Assembly: GCA_031763025.1 (NCBI GenBank)
Contig: JASSKH010000003.1
Span: forward strand, 19,190,977-19,254,976
Reading direction: 5' to 3'
Source: Macrocystis pyrifera
Taxonomy: Eukaryota > Sar > Phaeophyceae > Laminariales > Laminariaceae
Length of the DNA: 64,000 nucleotides
Below, one piece after another: positions 23,901 to 32,260 of the stretch. The number at the start of each line of letters is the position of its first letter. Positions within the stretch are counted from its first letter, which is position 1. Both the position numbers and the translations under genes were made by a program. The notes beneath the pieces are model-generated. The model worked only from the letters and a program-made list of their open reading frames with translations, ran no database searches and was not told the origin of the DNA.

Positions 23901-26900
23901 CCCCTAAACAATGGACGTATGACCGTCATCATCGTAGCGCTTGGCTGCTCGCTGTACTTTCTCTTTCTCCCTCCCGCTTCCTATTGATAACTTGTCATTG
24001 CTTGTTCTACAGTAATTCAACTGACCAGCTACAAATAGTATACTGACCAGCCACCGAATCCATCAGTTGCATCTACTTGCATTTTCCCCGGCGTATCTAT
24101 TACGGGGGACCATAGTAATAGTAATAGTAATAGTAAATAGGACCAAATATTGTTATTACGGGGGACCATACAGTAGTAAATGGGACCAAATTTTGATAGT
24201 AAAAATAGGGAAATATATAGGTTTTTGTGTGTACCTTAGGTGCTATTTACTATGGTCCTCCGCAATAGTAAAAATATAGGGAAATATGTAGGTTTTTGTG
24301 TGTACCGTAGGTACTATTTACTATGGTCCTCCGTAATAGTGTTTTCGTGAGGTATCAATAATACAAGGAAATAATCCTAAAGGTACGCAAGACAACGTCC
24401 GCAGAAACGAGGCGGTGCAATATCTAGAGGTCGTAGGATCGAACTCGCTGCACTTTGGTCTGTCTACGTTCGGATCCAGGACCTCGTAGTATTTTAGTAC
24501 TTCTCTAGAATAATACCTGGTAGATACCTGGTAGATACCATAGATCGCAGATACAGCAGTAGAGCAGTAGTTCAGGATTCGTACAGGATCCAGGATACAG
24601 GGCACAGGCGAGAAATATGCCGGATACATACAGGGTATAGGATACAGCACAACAGGACAACGGATACGGGGTACAGCATACATACAGAATACAAGATACG
24701 TGATGCAGGATACAGTATGATAAATGATAAAGGATACCTGTGGTACATGATACAGGATAAGGGATACACATAATACAGACTACTGGACTAAATTACCCTT
24801 AAGATACAGGATACCTGGTAGAGGATATGGGGCACAGGATACAGGATACAAGATTGAATTATTGCCCGTAAAAAATCGAACCCATCGACGAAAATTCGTA
24901 CGTCATAATTTCCACCATCTCGCGTGGGCCAAGGGTTACAGCCTCTCATCTGCTACATTTGAGTCGCACTAAATTTAAGCTCTCAGAGTCTCACGAGGTA
25001 TGATCTTCAACTGTCAGGGTGAGGAGACGCTTCGGGCCTCCAGCGAGGCGGCGGTAATAATAGAAAACCGGGACTGTGCCCGGCGACGTGCGCGTTACGA
25101 GCAGCTACGGCGTACTCCTGTGTCGCACAGCTTATGGGGTGGGACTTGACCGCGGGCACCTTTCCCGGTGATTCTATCCACGGTTAAAGGTGTCGTCGGG
25201 TGCAGTCTGCGGCTCTCCGCAACTCGTATGAAGACCACTCCTCAAGGCCGTTTGCGGGCAGCAGAGCTGCCGAACCACTGCACGATGCACCACTTTCGCG
25301 TGGGAAGTTTCTTAAAAAATCCCTACGTAGCCGGGACGACGGGGACGGCATAATATTAATAGAAGTTGTCGGCTGTAAGACGGAGTCAATCGCCAAGCGA
25401 GCTGGCTACCACTGTCGCCTGAGCTTGAGATGTATTTCGCAGCGTGAGCGGAAATGATTGATCCAATGCCAAGCAGGTTGGGTGAGACAACTCTGGTCCT
25501 GACCAGTGGTCAAATGCACGGACAATCCAACGGCGCAATGAAGTATGGACGGGACCATAGGCCGGCGCAGCAGGCCGCATCCAATCTATTACTTCAAATT
25601 ATCCACGGGAGGGAGACAGAATACACAAGTGCACTGTGAGATAGATTGTCCGCAACTCACGTTCGCAAGACGTTTAGTAATATTAGTACTCAAACGGATA
25701 GTTGGAGTTTGTTGATTTAATCGCAACTACGGCACTATTAATAGTTGATGCTGATATATCGGCTGCTGCTGGAATGGGCTCGTTGGGAACCGTCTGATTG
25801 AATCGATTGTAAGGGAAAGATCCAACGGTAATTTGTGTTTGTTTGCAATGGAGAAGACTGTTAACGAATCGAACATTGGTGTTACGACGTTTTTTACACG
25901 GTAAACGGTCGTTGGAGTTGCAGGATGAGTTAATTCAACCAAAACACGCACTTAATGATACAATTGGCCGCAGTTGGAATCGGATCGTTGGCGACTGTCA
26001 CTTGTATTTACAGGAAGTATGGTAGTTAATTCAATCAAAACAGGCACTTAATGATACGTTGGCGACTATCCAACATGTAACGTGTGAAGATCTAACGATC
26101 ATATGTGTTACTTGTTTGCCATGGAATAATACCGTTAGCGAATCAAACAAAGGTGTTGCGACATTTTGTACGGCGAAGGATCTTTGGGGTTTGGTGATTC
26201 GATCCAAACTACAGTAACACTTAATTGTATAATCGGCTGTTGGAATGGAATCGTCGCCGACCGTCCGTTTGTAAGGCAAAGGTCCCAACAACCTGCTTTG
26301 CTTGTCTGCAGCTTACGTGCTACGATCATCACCGAATCAAGCAAAGGCGTTGCAACGTTGGCAAAAACGATCGTTGGAGTAAGTCCATTCAATCCAAACT
26401 TCGTACTGGTACGATTGTTTTCAAGATATAACCCGCTGCTTTTGGAACGGGATCTCTGACGACTGTCAAAATTATAACGTGTAAAGGTCCAACGGCATGT
26501 TTTGCTTGTCTGTAGTCGAATACTATCGTTGGCGCATCAAAGACAGGTGTTGCGGCGTTTTGTTCGGCAGCGGATACTTCGAGTTTTTTTTATTCAACCG
26601 GATCTAGCTGGTAGTGCTCAATGATGATGTAGTCGGTTGCTGTCGGAATGGGACCGTTGGCGACTGTCCGATTGCAAGATAAAAAATGTCCAACGGTGAC
26701 GACTCCGACGCATCTTCAATCAATAGTTATGAATTAGTAATCGTCAAGCCATAATCTTCAATCGATCATCTTCAATCGATCATCTTCACCCAATAATCTT
26801 CAAGCGTCACGGGCGCATCGTGGGGACCTCGGGGTGCGCCTTTGGCTCACACTACAGTATGATACTGGGACGTACATACGCGTACAGCATCTTACTCGTA

Positions 26901-29900
26901 CGAGTGGCCGTAGCTCGTTCCCCGGTATAATATACCGGTGCAACAACACGTAACTGTTGCCGTATGCTGTTCCCCCTTGTTCGACCAATCACCTTTAACC
27001 TTCTAGCAAAATCTTCTCCTCTCCTCCTCTCCTCCTTTTAAGTATTATATTTACTTCGTCTTGGCCATTACCCTACACGTATCATGACATCGATCAACCC
27101 CAACTGTTAGCAGTGCGCAGTAACAGTACAACACCGTACCGCCACTATTTGCCACACACCAGCCACACCTTCCTGGCCTCCCTCCTCCTTATCGCTCCTC
27201 TCCTCCCTCCTCTCTCCTCTCTCATGTTGCCGCTTTTGCCGCCGTGTTCGTTTTTTTTTTCAGTTCCCTAAGCCACCGTCACGCGTGGCAGACCGACCTA
27301 AGTTCGCCGCTAAGAAGCGAGATTCCTACTTCGAGGATTTTCGGAACAAGAAGGAGGAATTCGACGACAACCGCATCAGGGCACACAGACTCAGCGCAGA
27401 GGCCGCAGCCTACACGGAGGAAGTAAGCCAAACATTGCTCGCTGTTTCATGCGCTATCTGACGGGAAAAAATAATTTGGAAGATAAGGTACTTTAGCTCC
27501 GACTCGCAACATTTAGCAACAGGGGCGGGATAAGAAGAAAGGATGTGATAATAACTCCAGGGATCTTCGTATCACGCTACAGCATTAGCATCATGTTTTG
27601 AGTGAATTTTTTCATTCCTCTATCACACCGGTATCGTTTCTGCTGAAAAGCCTTATCAATAGTGCGGTACAAATGATCGTATTCCGGACGACGGAGGACG
27701 AAGGGAGCGAGAGGCATTGGCGAGAGCAACGGCATTTTTTGTGCACGTCGATGCAAGTCGCCTGGGTTACGGGTACGTACCGTAGACGTTCGTTACGTTT
27801 CGCATGCATGACAAACCACGATTTTATAAATAGACACATTCGTTTTCAAAGAAAAAATATTTTTCGAGTGCATCCAATGGGTCTAGATCTTCAGCCATGT
27901 CTCCATACGGTCCTCCAAGACCTTAACGCCTTTAGTACCGCAGTCCCGATTTGGGGACAAACCAGTCTAACTCCAAGTGATTTGTCCCCAAAACCGGACT
28001 GCGGTACTAAAACGGTTAAGATCCTCCGAAAACAACAAAACTTACCGTGCACGTGTCGGTAATACCCATGTTATTGAGAGGATCGGTAGAGAATAAGCCC
28101 CTGGTGCCTTAGTAGGTGGTTCTCCTGCCTACTAAAATTAATTCGGTAGCTTTTATTCTCACCGAGTGCACAGACTCGTCGTACTTGCCTGGTAGAGACC
28201 TTTTTTTCTTGCATAAACATTGAATCGCGGATAGCGCGAGAGCATGAGTTAGCAAGATTCGGTGAAAATCGACGAGCAGCGGGAATGCTGAACAATAAAT
28301 ATCCGCAAAATATAGGCACGTACCGGGGGAGAGATGGGACATACACCTGTGACCACGGCTTGTCAGAAGCTGGAAAGTAAAAATGATGATGAACAAAATA
28401 AGTATATCCGCCCGTGGATCTTACATGAGCCAACCAGGATTCCAAACGGCCCTTTCAAGAACACGTGCGGGCGCCCAGTGCCCGATATCGACCGAACCGG
28501 TGTGTCACAAAAATCTGCGGGCCCTTGAGCCTCCCCGATCACGGATGAGTGGCGTCCTCTTGAAACTGCAGATGTACTCCACGTTCGCATACAGAAAGTC
28601 TTGAAACAGCTAATTTAGTCGGGCCCAGCGACAGCCATCGACCTCAGATGGACGCAGATAGGAGTGCACCGTACAAATAGCATTGCACCCGTCGCAGCAC
28701 AGCTCACACATCTCTCGGCGGCAACCACTCACCCGTTCAGACCCTCCAACCCGGCGGGTAGCAGGACGCGCGCAGTTACTGAACGCGTACAGATGACACT
28801 ATGAGTACATACATTCTGATCTCCCCGCAGTTAGCCTTCGCTTATCCCAAAACTCCAATGGAGGGAGAATGCAGCCGTGATTTTCCAAGTACTTGCAGTA
28901 TTCCGACATTTTTTCGAAGTTGCAGCTCTCCCTCGGGGTAAAGCTGCGTCACCTAGTGCGACCCCACCACACCGCACCGCACCGCACACATCGCTCACAG
29001 ACTCTTATATTCCCGCCCTCATCGACCACGCCATCTTTCACACCCGGCGACGCCACACGCCACACGCCACAGGTGTCAAACCTAATGAGGAAGCTAGCAC
29101 CTCTCAACTACTCCGCCTCGGCTCCTGCCACGCTCCGCGAGGAAGAGCCGCAACGAGCCGGCGCGGGCGACCTTCTCACTGACCTGGAGTTGAATGCGCG
29201 GCCGGGGAGCGGGCGCATCGTTCTCGAGGACGACATCTCTCAGGCGGCGTCGGCCAAGCGGGATATGAGCAGGTATGTACGCCCGTCACGCGAGAAACGT
29301 TAACGTTCGAACGTTCTAAGGTCAAGCAGGTTCATCAACGATTCATCCACAAACACATACCGGTATCAGCCACTGTACGTATGCCATCTTAAACCGAAGA
29401 TTTGTCAAAGAGGTGCCCCTTATGTTTATCTTGGTACGTTTTGCGGTTTAGTTCTCAGAACGTTTTCGGTCATGTGCCCGGTCAGGGAGTATTATTCAGA
29501 CGTTAGACGGCTGTCGCGACTTTCTCGGACAGACATATGTTAGCGGGTGGGGGGAGGGGTATGTGCTCATGCCATGCATGGCCGCAGGCATATGACCATA
29601 GACCCTCGCATCCCTACAATGCCGGGACGGAGCACGTCGGGTTTTCACCAACCTGGCAGACATTGCGTGCACCAAACGCAAAGCGCCGTGAAGCGTTGCG
29701 CGAGTCGTATGGAGGGTTAGCTGCACCCGACTGCGAGCAAGGATCGTTTGTGAGGGGGCGGGGGGGGGATACCGTGTACTGGAGTGGAAAGCTCGTGCCT
29801 CGCATGCTGCGCCTTTTACTCACCGTCGACGTATTATTCGCGTACATAGGGTAAGCGTATTGTCCTTGGCTACCTCAGCTCTGTTGACGCGATCTACGAG

Positions 29901-30230
29901 TAATAGTATTGTAGAAATGCCGCGCCAACCATCCGTATCGACAATGGTTGAAATTGGTTGAAATTGGTTGAAAATAGTTCAAATTGATTAAAATGGTCAG
30001 AGGATCTTCGAGTCCTGAGGAACGTTGACCCCTTCATAACTCCAACGATGCTTCAAGTAACAAATACTTGGACTTGATGTGGGACCATGTTTGTTCAGAT
30101 AGTCAAAGCGTTTACTTAACCGCCTTTTTTTTGCCTTTTGTAAACGTCTGCTTGCAGTGGTGGGAGGAACTCCCTGCTGGAATCGCAGAGCGCACCCGTT
30201 CTGCAGGCGCCAGAGTCAGCAGCGGCCTGA
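10138..30230 (+). CDS. EF-hand calcium-binding protein, multi-exon
   Basis: Fourteen exons join in frame: 10138-10233, 11311-11401, 12923-13010, 13200-13332, 13540-13599, 13911-13994, 14570-14646, 16240-16392, 19308-19428, 20367-20504, 21576-21734, 27264-27422, 29073-29272, 30158-30230 (TGA). They sum to 1632 bp, 543 codons plus stop, with phases agreeing at every junction. The start codon is not fixed; ATG at 11311 or an upstream exon is possible. The first 90 residues are Ser/Gly/Lys-rich and disordered. An EF hand spans exons 5-6: a helix ending GFKITDEE, then the Ca2+ loop DDNKNGQIDLTE, with D1, N3, N5, I8, D9 and E12 all present. A second EF hand was not found. Later parts are charged and helical, then Pro/Ser-rich. 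Intron 13600-13910 starts GC (GAG|GCAAGA). The exon 4-5 boundary is the least certain. Family beyond the EF hand was not recognised; a flagellar or signalling role is only a guess. Confidence 0.7.
10790..11300. repeat. Tandem array of about six 86-bp units
   Basis: Units of about 86 bp share AAGTCACACCGTCTAAG, GCGTCATCAAGCACTAACTG and TACGTGC(A/G)(A/G)CACATCA blocks and are 75-90% alike by eye. The array ends directly at the pyrimidine tract of the acceptor before 11311, so the last unit forms the 3' part of that intron. Confidence 0.85.
11740..11996 (+). repeat. Dispersed repeat R1 (copy 1) with an extra 5' block
   Basis: The core (about 11836-11996) reads ATGGCCATAGTCGTATGACC, then CCGGGACGGAGCACGTCGGG and a block ending near AAGCGCCGTGAGG. 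The same core recurs at 15136-15322 (-), 20176-20312 (-), 29574-29730 (+) and 45000-45102 (+). A preceding block with TAGCTCAGGGAGTGAGCGGC, A-box-like, occurs here and again alone at 12245-12315. Family identity is unknown. Confidence 0.7.
12245..12315 (+). repeat. 5' block of repeat R1, solitary copy
   Basis: Matches 11740-11815: GTCTAG(C/T)TCA(G/C)G(G/C)AGTGAG, then GCCAACCGACGCCA(A/G)CCCAACC. It lies only 430 bp downstream of the other copy and is followed by a G22 run at 12346-12367. Confidence 0.65.
14929..14958. repeat. CTG trinucleotide microsatellite
   Basis: A perfect run of about nine CTG/GCT units in an intron of the EF-hand gene. Confidence 0.9.
15136..15322 (-). repeat. Dispersed repeat R1, two adjacent partial copies
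   Basis: Two minus-strand partial copies of the R1 core lie in tandem (about 15136-15215 and 15218-15322), each containing the TATTGTAGGGATGCGAGGGT / CATTGTAGGGATGCGAGGGT segment and ending in a GGCCATGCA motif. Confidence 0.75.
15437..15527. mobile_element. Hairpin MITE-like element, about 90 bp
   Basis: Outer arms GTACCACTC and GAGTGGTAC and inner arms AAGGACCGTGTG and CACACGGTCCTT are exactly inverted, so the whole segment can fold into one hairpin. Single copy in this window; the terminal duplication is unclear. Confidence 0.55.
15622..15716. repeat. Four tandem 24-bp units
   Basis: Head-to-tail units of about 24 bp, each with ACGCC(T/C)CTTCTT and CCAGATG(A/T). Intronic in the EF-hand gene. 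Confidence 0.7.
18179..18310 (+). repeat. Dispersed repeat R2, copy 1
   Basis: Shares TACTGAAGTTAG(T/C)GTAGAACG and then a (C/T)CTGGACCAC(T/C)TT block plus GGTGTCCT with 40040-40200, roughly 75-80% alike by eye. Neither ends nor family were recognised. Confidence 0.65.
18480..18575 (-). repeat. tRNA-like T-arm segment, possible second SINE head
   Basis: The minus strand has a perfect T-arm (GTGGG-TTCAACT-CCCAC) whose B box GGTTCAACTCC fits the tRNA consensus, about 50 bp after GGGTAGGGTGACTCG, which resembles a D-arm. No acceptor stem pairs around it, so it is not a functional tRNA. It may be the head of an unrelated, single-copy SINE. Confidence 0.35.
19429..19630. repeat. Minisatellite of about 27-bp units beginning at a splice donor
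   Basis: About seven units with GGTATG...TTCCCCTCAAA(G/T) follow exon 19308-19428 without a gap. The first unit supplies the real donor (AAG|GTATGA), and several later units carry the same AAGGTAT(G/C) string, so the array holds decoy donors. Confidence 0.75.
20176..20312 (-). repeat. Dispersed repeat R1, copy 4
   Basis: Minus-strand copy of the R1 core, including CCCGACGTGCTCCGTCCCGG on the plus strand; it ends about 55 bp before exon 20367-20504 of the EF-hand gene. Confidence 0.75.
20820..20919. mobile_element. 100-bp MITE family A, copy 2
   Basis: Inverted arms starting TTAACTCTTTTAGGACCGCA and, read inverted from the right end, CCAACCCTTTCAGTACATAC, joined by GTTTGGGGACAAA and GTTCGTCCCCAAAA. 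Intronic. Confidence 0.85.
21533..21567. repeat. CCG/CCA trinucleotide run next to an acceptor
   Basis: About seven CCG and four CCA units end 8 bp before the acceptor TTGCAG at 21575, replacing the usual polypyrimidine tract. Confidence 0.85.
22085..22143. repeat. CCAAGAT microsatellite
   Basis: About seven units of CCAAGAT/CCAATAT in the 5.5-kb intron of the EF-hand gene. Confidence 0.85.
24098..24338. mobile_element. MITE family B, one copy nested in another
   Basis: The outer ends are TATTACGGGGGACCATAGTA at the left and, read inverted from the right, TATTACGGAGGACCATAGTA. A second complete copy (24153-24267) with the same ends sits in the middle, splitting the outer copy after CCAAATATTGT. 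A third copy, un-nested and 109 bp long, is at 63212-63320. No coding capacity. Confidence 0.85.
24570..24860. repeat. Degenerate GGATACA minisatellite
   Basis: More than fifteen loosely spaced GGATACA/GGATACC units with TACCTGGTA interspersed. Intronic, no coding content. Confidence 0.75.
25013..25150 (+). other. Weak exon candidate inside the long intron
   Basis: After AACTGTCAG an open frame of about 43 codons, rich in Arg, Glu and Ala, runs to a TGA near 25150. If real it would be an alternative terminal exon of the EF-hand gene; the main model skips it because exons 21576-21734 and 27264-27422 already join in phase. Confidence 0.2.
25690..26700. repeat. Tandem array of about 200-bp satellite-like units
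   Basis: About five diverged units share, in order, CGTTGGAGTTTG, TTAATTCAA(C/T)C, GCACTTAATGATAC, TTGGAAT(C/G)G, CGTTGGCGACTGTC, GATCCAACGGT, TTGTTTGCAATGG and AATCAAACAAAGGTGTTGCG. Some units carry internal deletions (for example near 26010-26060). The array fills the right third of the 5.5-kb intron before exon 27264-27422. Confidence 0.8.
27921..28020. mobile_element. 100-bp MITE family A, copy 3 (best preserved)
   Basis: The arms read CTTAACGCCTTTAGTACCGC and, inverted from the right end, CTTAACCGTTTTAGTACCGC, continuing to AGTCC and GTTTGTCCCC. Exactly 100 bp. It lies in an intron of the EF-hand gene, 75 bp before a SINE copy. Confidence 0.9.
28096..28388 (+). mobile_element. tRNA-derived SINE, copy 5 (diverged)
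   Basis: Full span of the family, but the B box has decayed and about 25 bp before the 3' end are missing, so this is an older insertion than copies 3, 6 and 7. Intronic. Confidence 0.8.
29574..29730 (+). repeat. Dispersed repeat R1, copy 5
   Basis: Plus-strand copy, very close in sequence to 11836-11996. It lies in the last intron of the EF-hand gene. Confidence 0.8.
29940..29992. repeat. GGTTGAAATT microsatellite
   Basis: Five 11-bp units of GGTTGAAATT(G/A), losing regularity towards the right. Confidence 0.8.
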
Positions 30231-32260
30231 TAGGCCCGACCTTCACCGACTGTCCCATCAAACTTCCTTGGGAGCAACGTGTGTATTGGACGTCCCGCTT
30301 TCACTATCCTCCCTGGAATTTCGCCTTAATATATCTGCGGCTGGGCTTCAAGATTATTCGAGATATCATTCGTCCCTTCCCTGGTGTTGTAATATTTCTG
30401 AAGTCATCAGCTCCTAGAAGGCTGGTAGGGTTCACCGCTTCGTAGTTTGTATAGTTGGTGTCGGTACACAATCTGTGCTACCAAACCACCGCGTTGTGTA
30501 GCTTTAGCATCATTGCGTACTTTCATTTGAGTGTTTGTCCTAGTGTGCATGGGTGTTCGTGGTATGTGTTGCATGTGGTGACATTAACAACTGCATCGAT
30601 ACTTAGGTCGGTACATGGGTAAATAAGTAGTTAGATTCGCAGTCAGCCGTGTATGGCGCGCTTAGGTAAGGGGGGGACGATAACGGAATTTCCCCGGGAG
30701 GGGATAGCCTCGGACAGCCCCCAGCTGTATATGAGTGGCGCAATAATCTGCTTTCCCTTTCACTCTCCTTGTGTGCCTTCCGTAGGGCGCAAGCGCTTGC
30801 TTGTGCTGCAGAACTTGTTTTGGCCGGATTCGTGACTTCCTCTTATTTCTTCTTCTGATGTACATTCGTGAGAGGGGGCGTATTTTACACTTACCGTACA
30901 TGAGCATCTTCCCTAAAGTCGGCCAACAGAATATATGTACAGACTTCCATACCTTTACTGTCGTATGTAAATCGTAGGATTAAATTTACGAGTATATGTG
31001 TATATGGTGGAGATTGCTTGGTTGGGTCATGTGAAGGTTCGCCGAGCGGTCGACCACCGGATGTTGACACGGTCGATGTTGAGACAATCGATATCGAAAC
31101 CGTCGATGTTGACATCGCCCATGTTGAAGCGGTCGATGTGGAACCGCCGATGTTGAAACGGCCGATGTTGAAACTGTTGAGGTCGAAACCATCGATGTTG
31201 CAACAGTCAATGTTGAAACCGTCGATGTTGAAACGGTTGGTGTTGTCGAAACGGTCATTTTTTTTTCAAGAGGGCGATGTTTTTTTTAAACGGTCCATGT
31301 TGAAACGGTTCACGGTGAAACCACCGACGTCGAAACCGACGTTGAAATGGGCGATATTGAAACCGTCGATGTCGAAACTGTCGCTGTTGAAACCGTCGAT
31401 GTTGAAACTGCCGGTGTGAGTTGCTTGAAAGGGCAGGGTGGTGTTGATCACGTAGGATAGCGTACACCAGGTACATACAGAGGATAATATGCAGACTTCC
31501 AAGAGAAGATCAATGATTTACGTCCTACATACGAGTGTGATATTATACACTGGTACTGGTATGTTTCATTTTCGTTGTACAAGTGAAGGACATCAGGTCA
31601 GCAACAAGTCAGCAACGTCCAACTGACGTTAATAGCAGGCGGTCATAATTTTGAGGTCTTCCACGGGTCTGATAAAAGTGACCACTAAAGTCAACCAAAT
31701 CACCGGCGGCCTCCTAGCATTCGAGACTTTCGTATATACCATGGTATGGGTGAAAATACAACTACCTGATACCTGGTAGAGAGGAAGCGGTCAGGTCCGC
31801 CGCGAGATACGTGTTTTTGGGTGCGCCTTTATTCTAGCGATTCAGTTGCCGTAAGTTTGCGCTTCGTCAGGGGTTCTCGTTGACTACAGCGACCGATCAC
31901 CACCGCCAACATGAGAGAAGACGCTTGCTTGCTGTCGACTCATGGCTGCTTTTGACCATCCCACGCGTATCGGCACCACATCTGAAGGGGTGTACCCACG
32001 GTGGTAGTAGCTCTATTCGGTCAATTTCTCATGAGACCAACCACTAATATGAACAGCAGCGAAAGGTCTTGCCAGGTAGAGCAGCAATAAACGTTTGACC
32101 TATCGTCTTCACTTTGTTTCTCTGCTTTTATTAACGCTGTGCCTAATAGTATAGGCGGTTGACCAATCAACGAGACAGCGTCTAGCCGATTAACCATTCA
32201 AGAGGACTCGAGTGTAGGCGACTGCCCAATCAAGAGGATTACGAGTCGGCGATTGATCAA
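30231..32260. other. Convergent intergenic region
   Basis: Lies between the stop of the EF-hand gene and the stop of the DZIP1-like gene, which face each other. It holds a 15-bp minisatellite (31060-31415) and loose 36-40-bp repeats around AATCAAGAGGA at 32160-32275, and no supported exon. Confidence 0.6.
31060..31415. repeat. Degenerate 15-bp minisatellite
   Basis: More than twenty units of GTTGAAACCGTCGAT and variants, interrupted at 31255-31295 by T-rich sequence. Confidence 0.9.
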
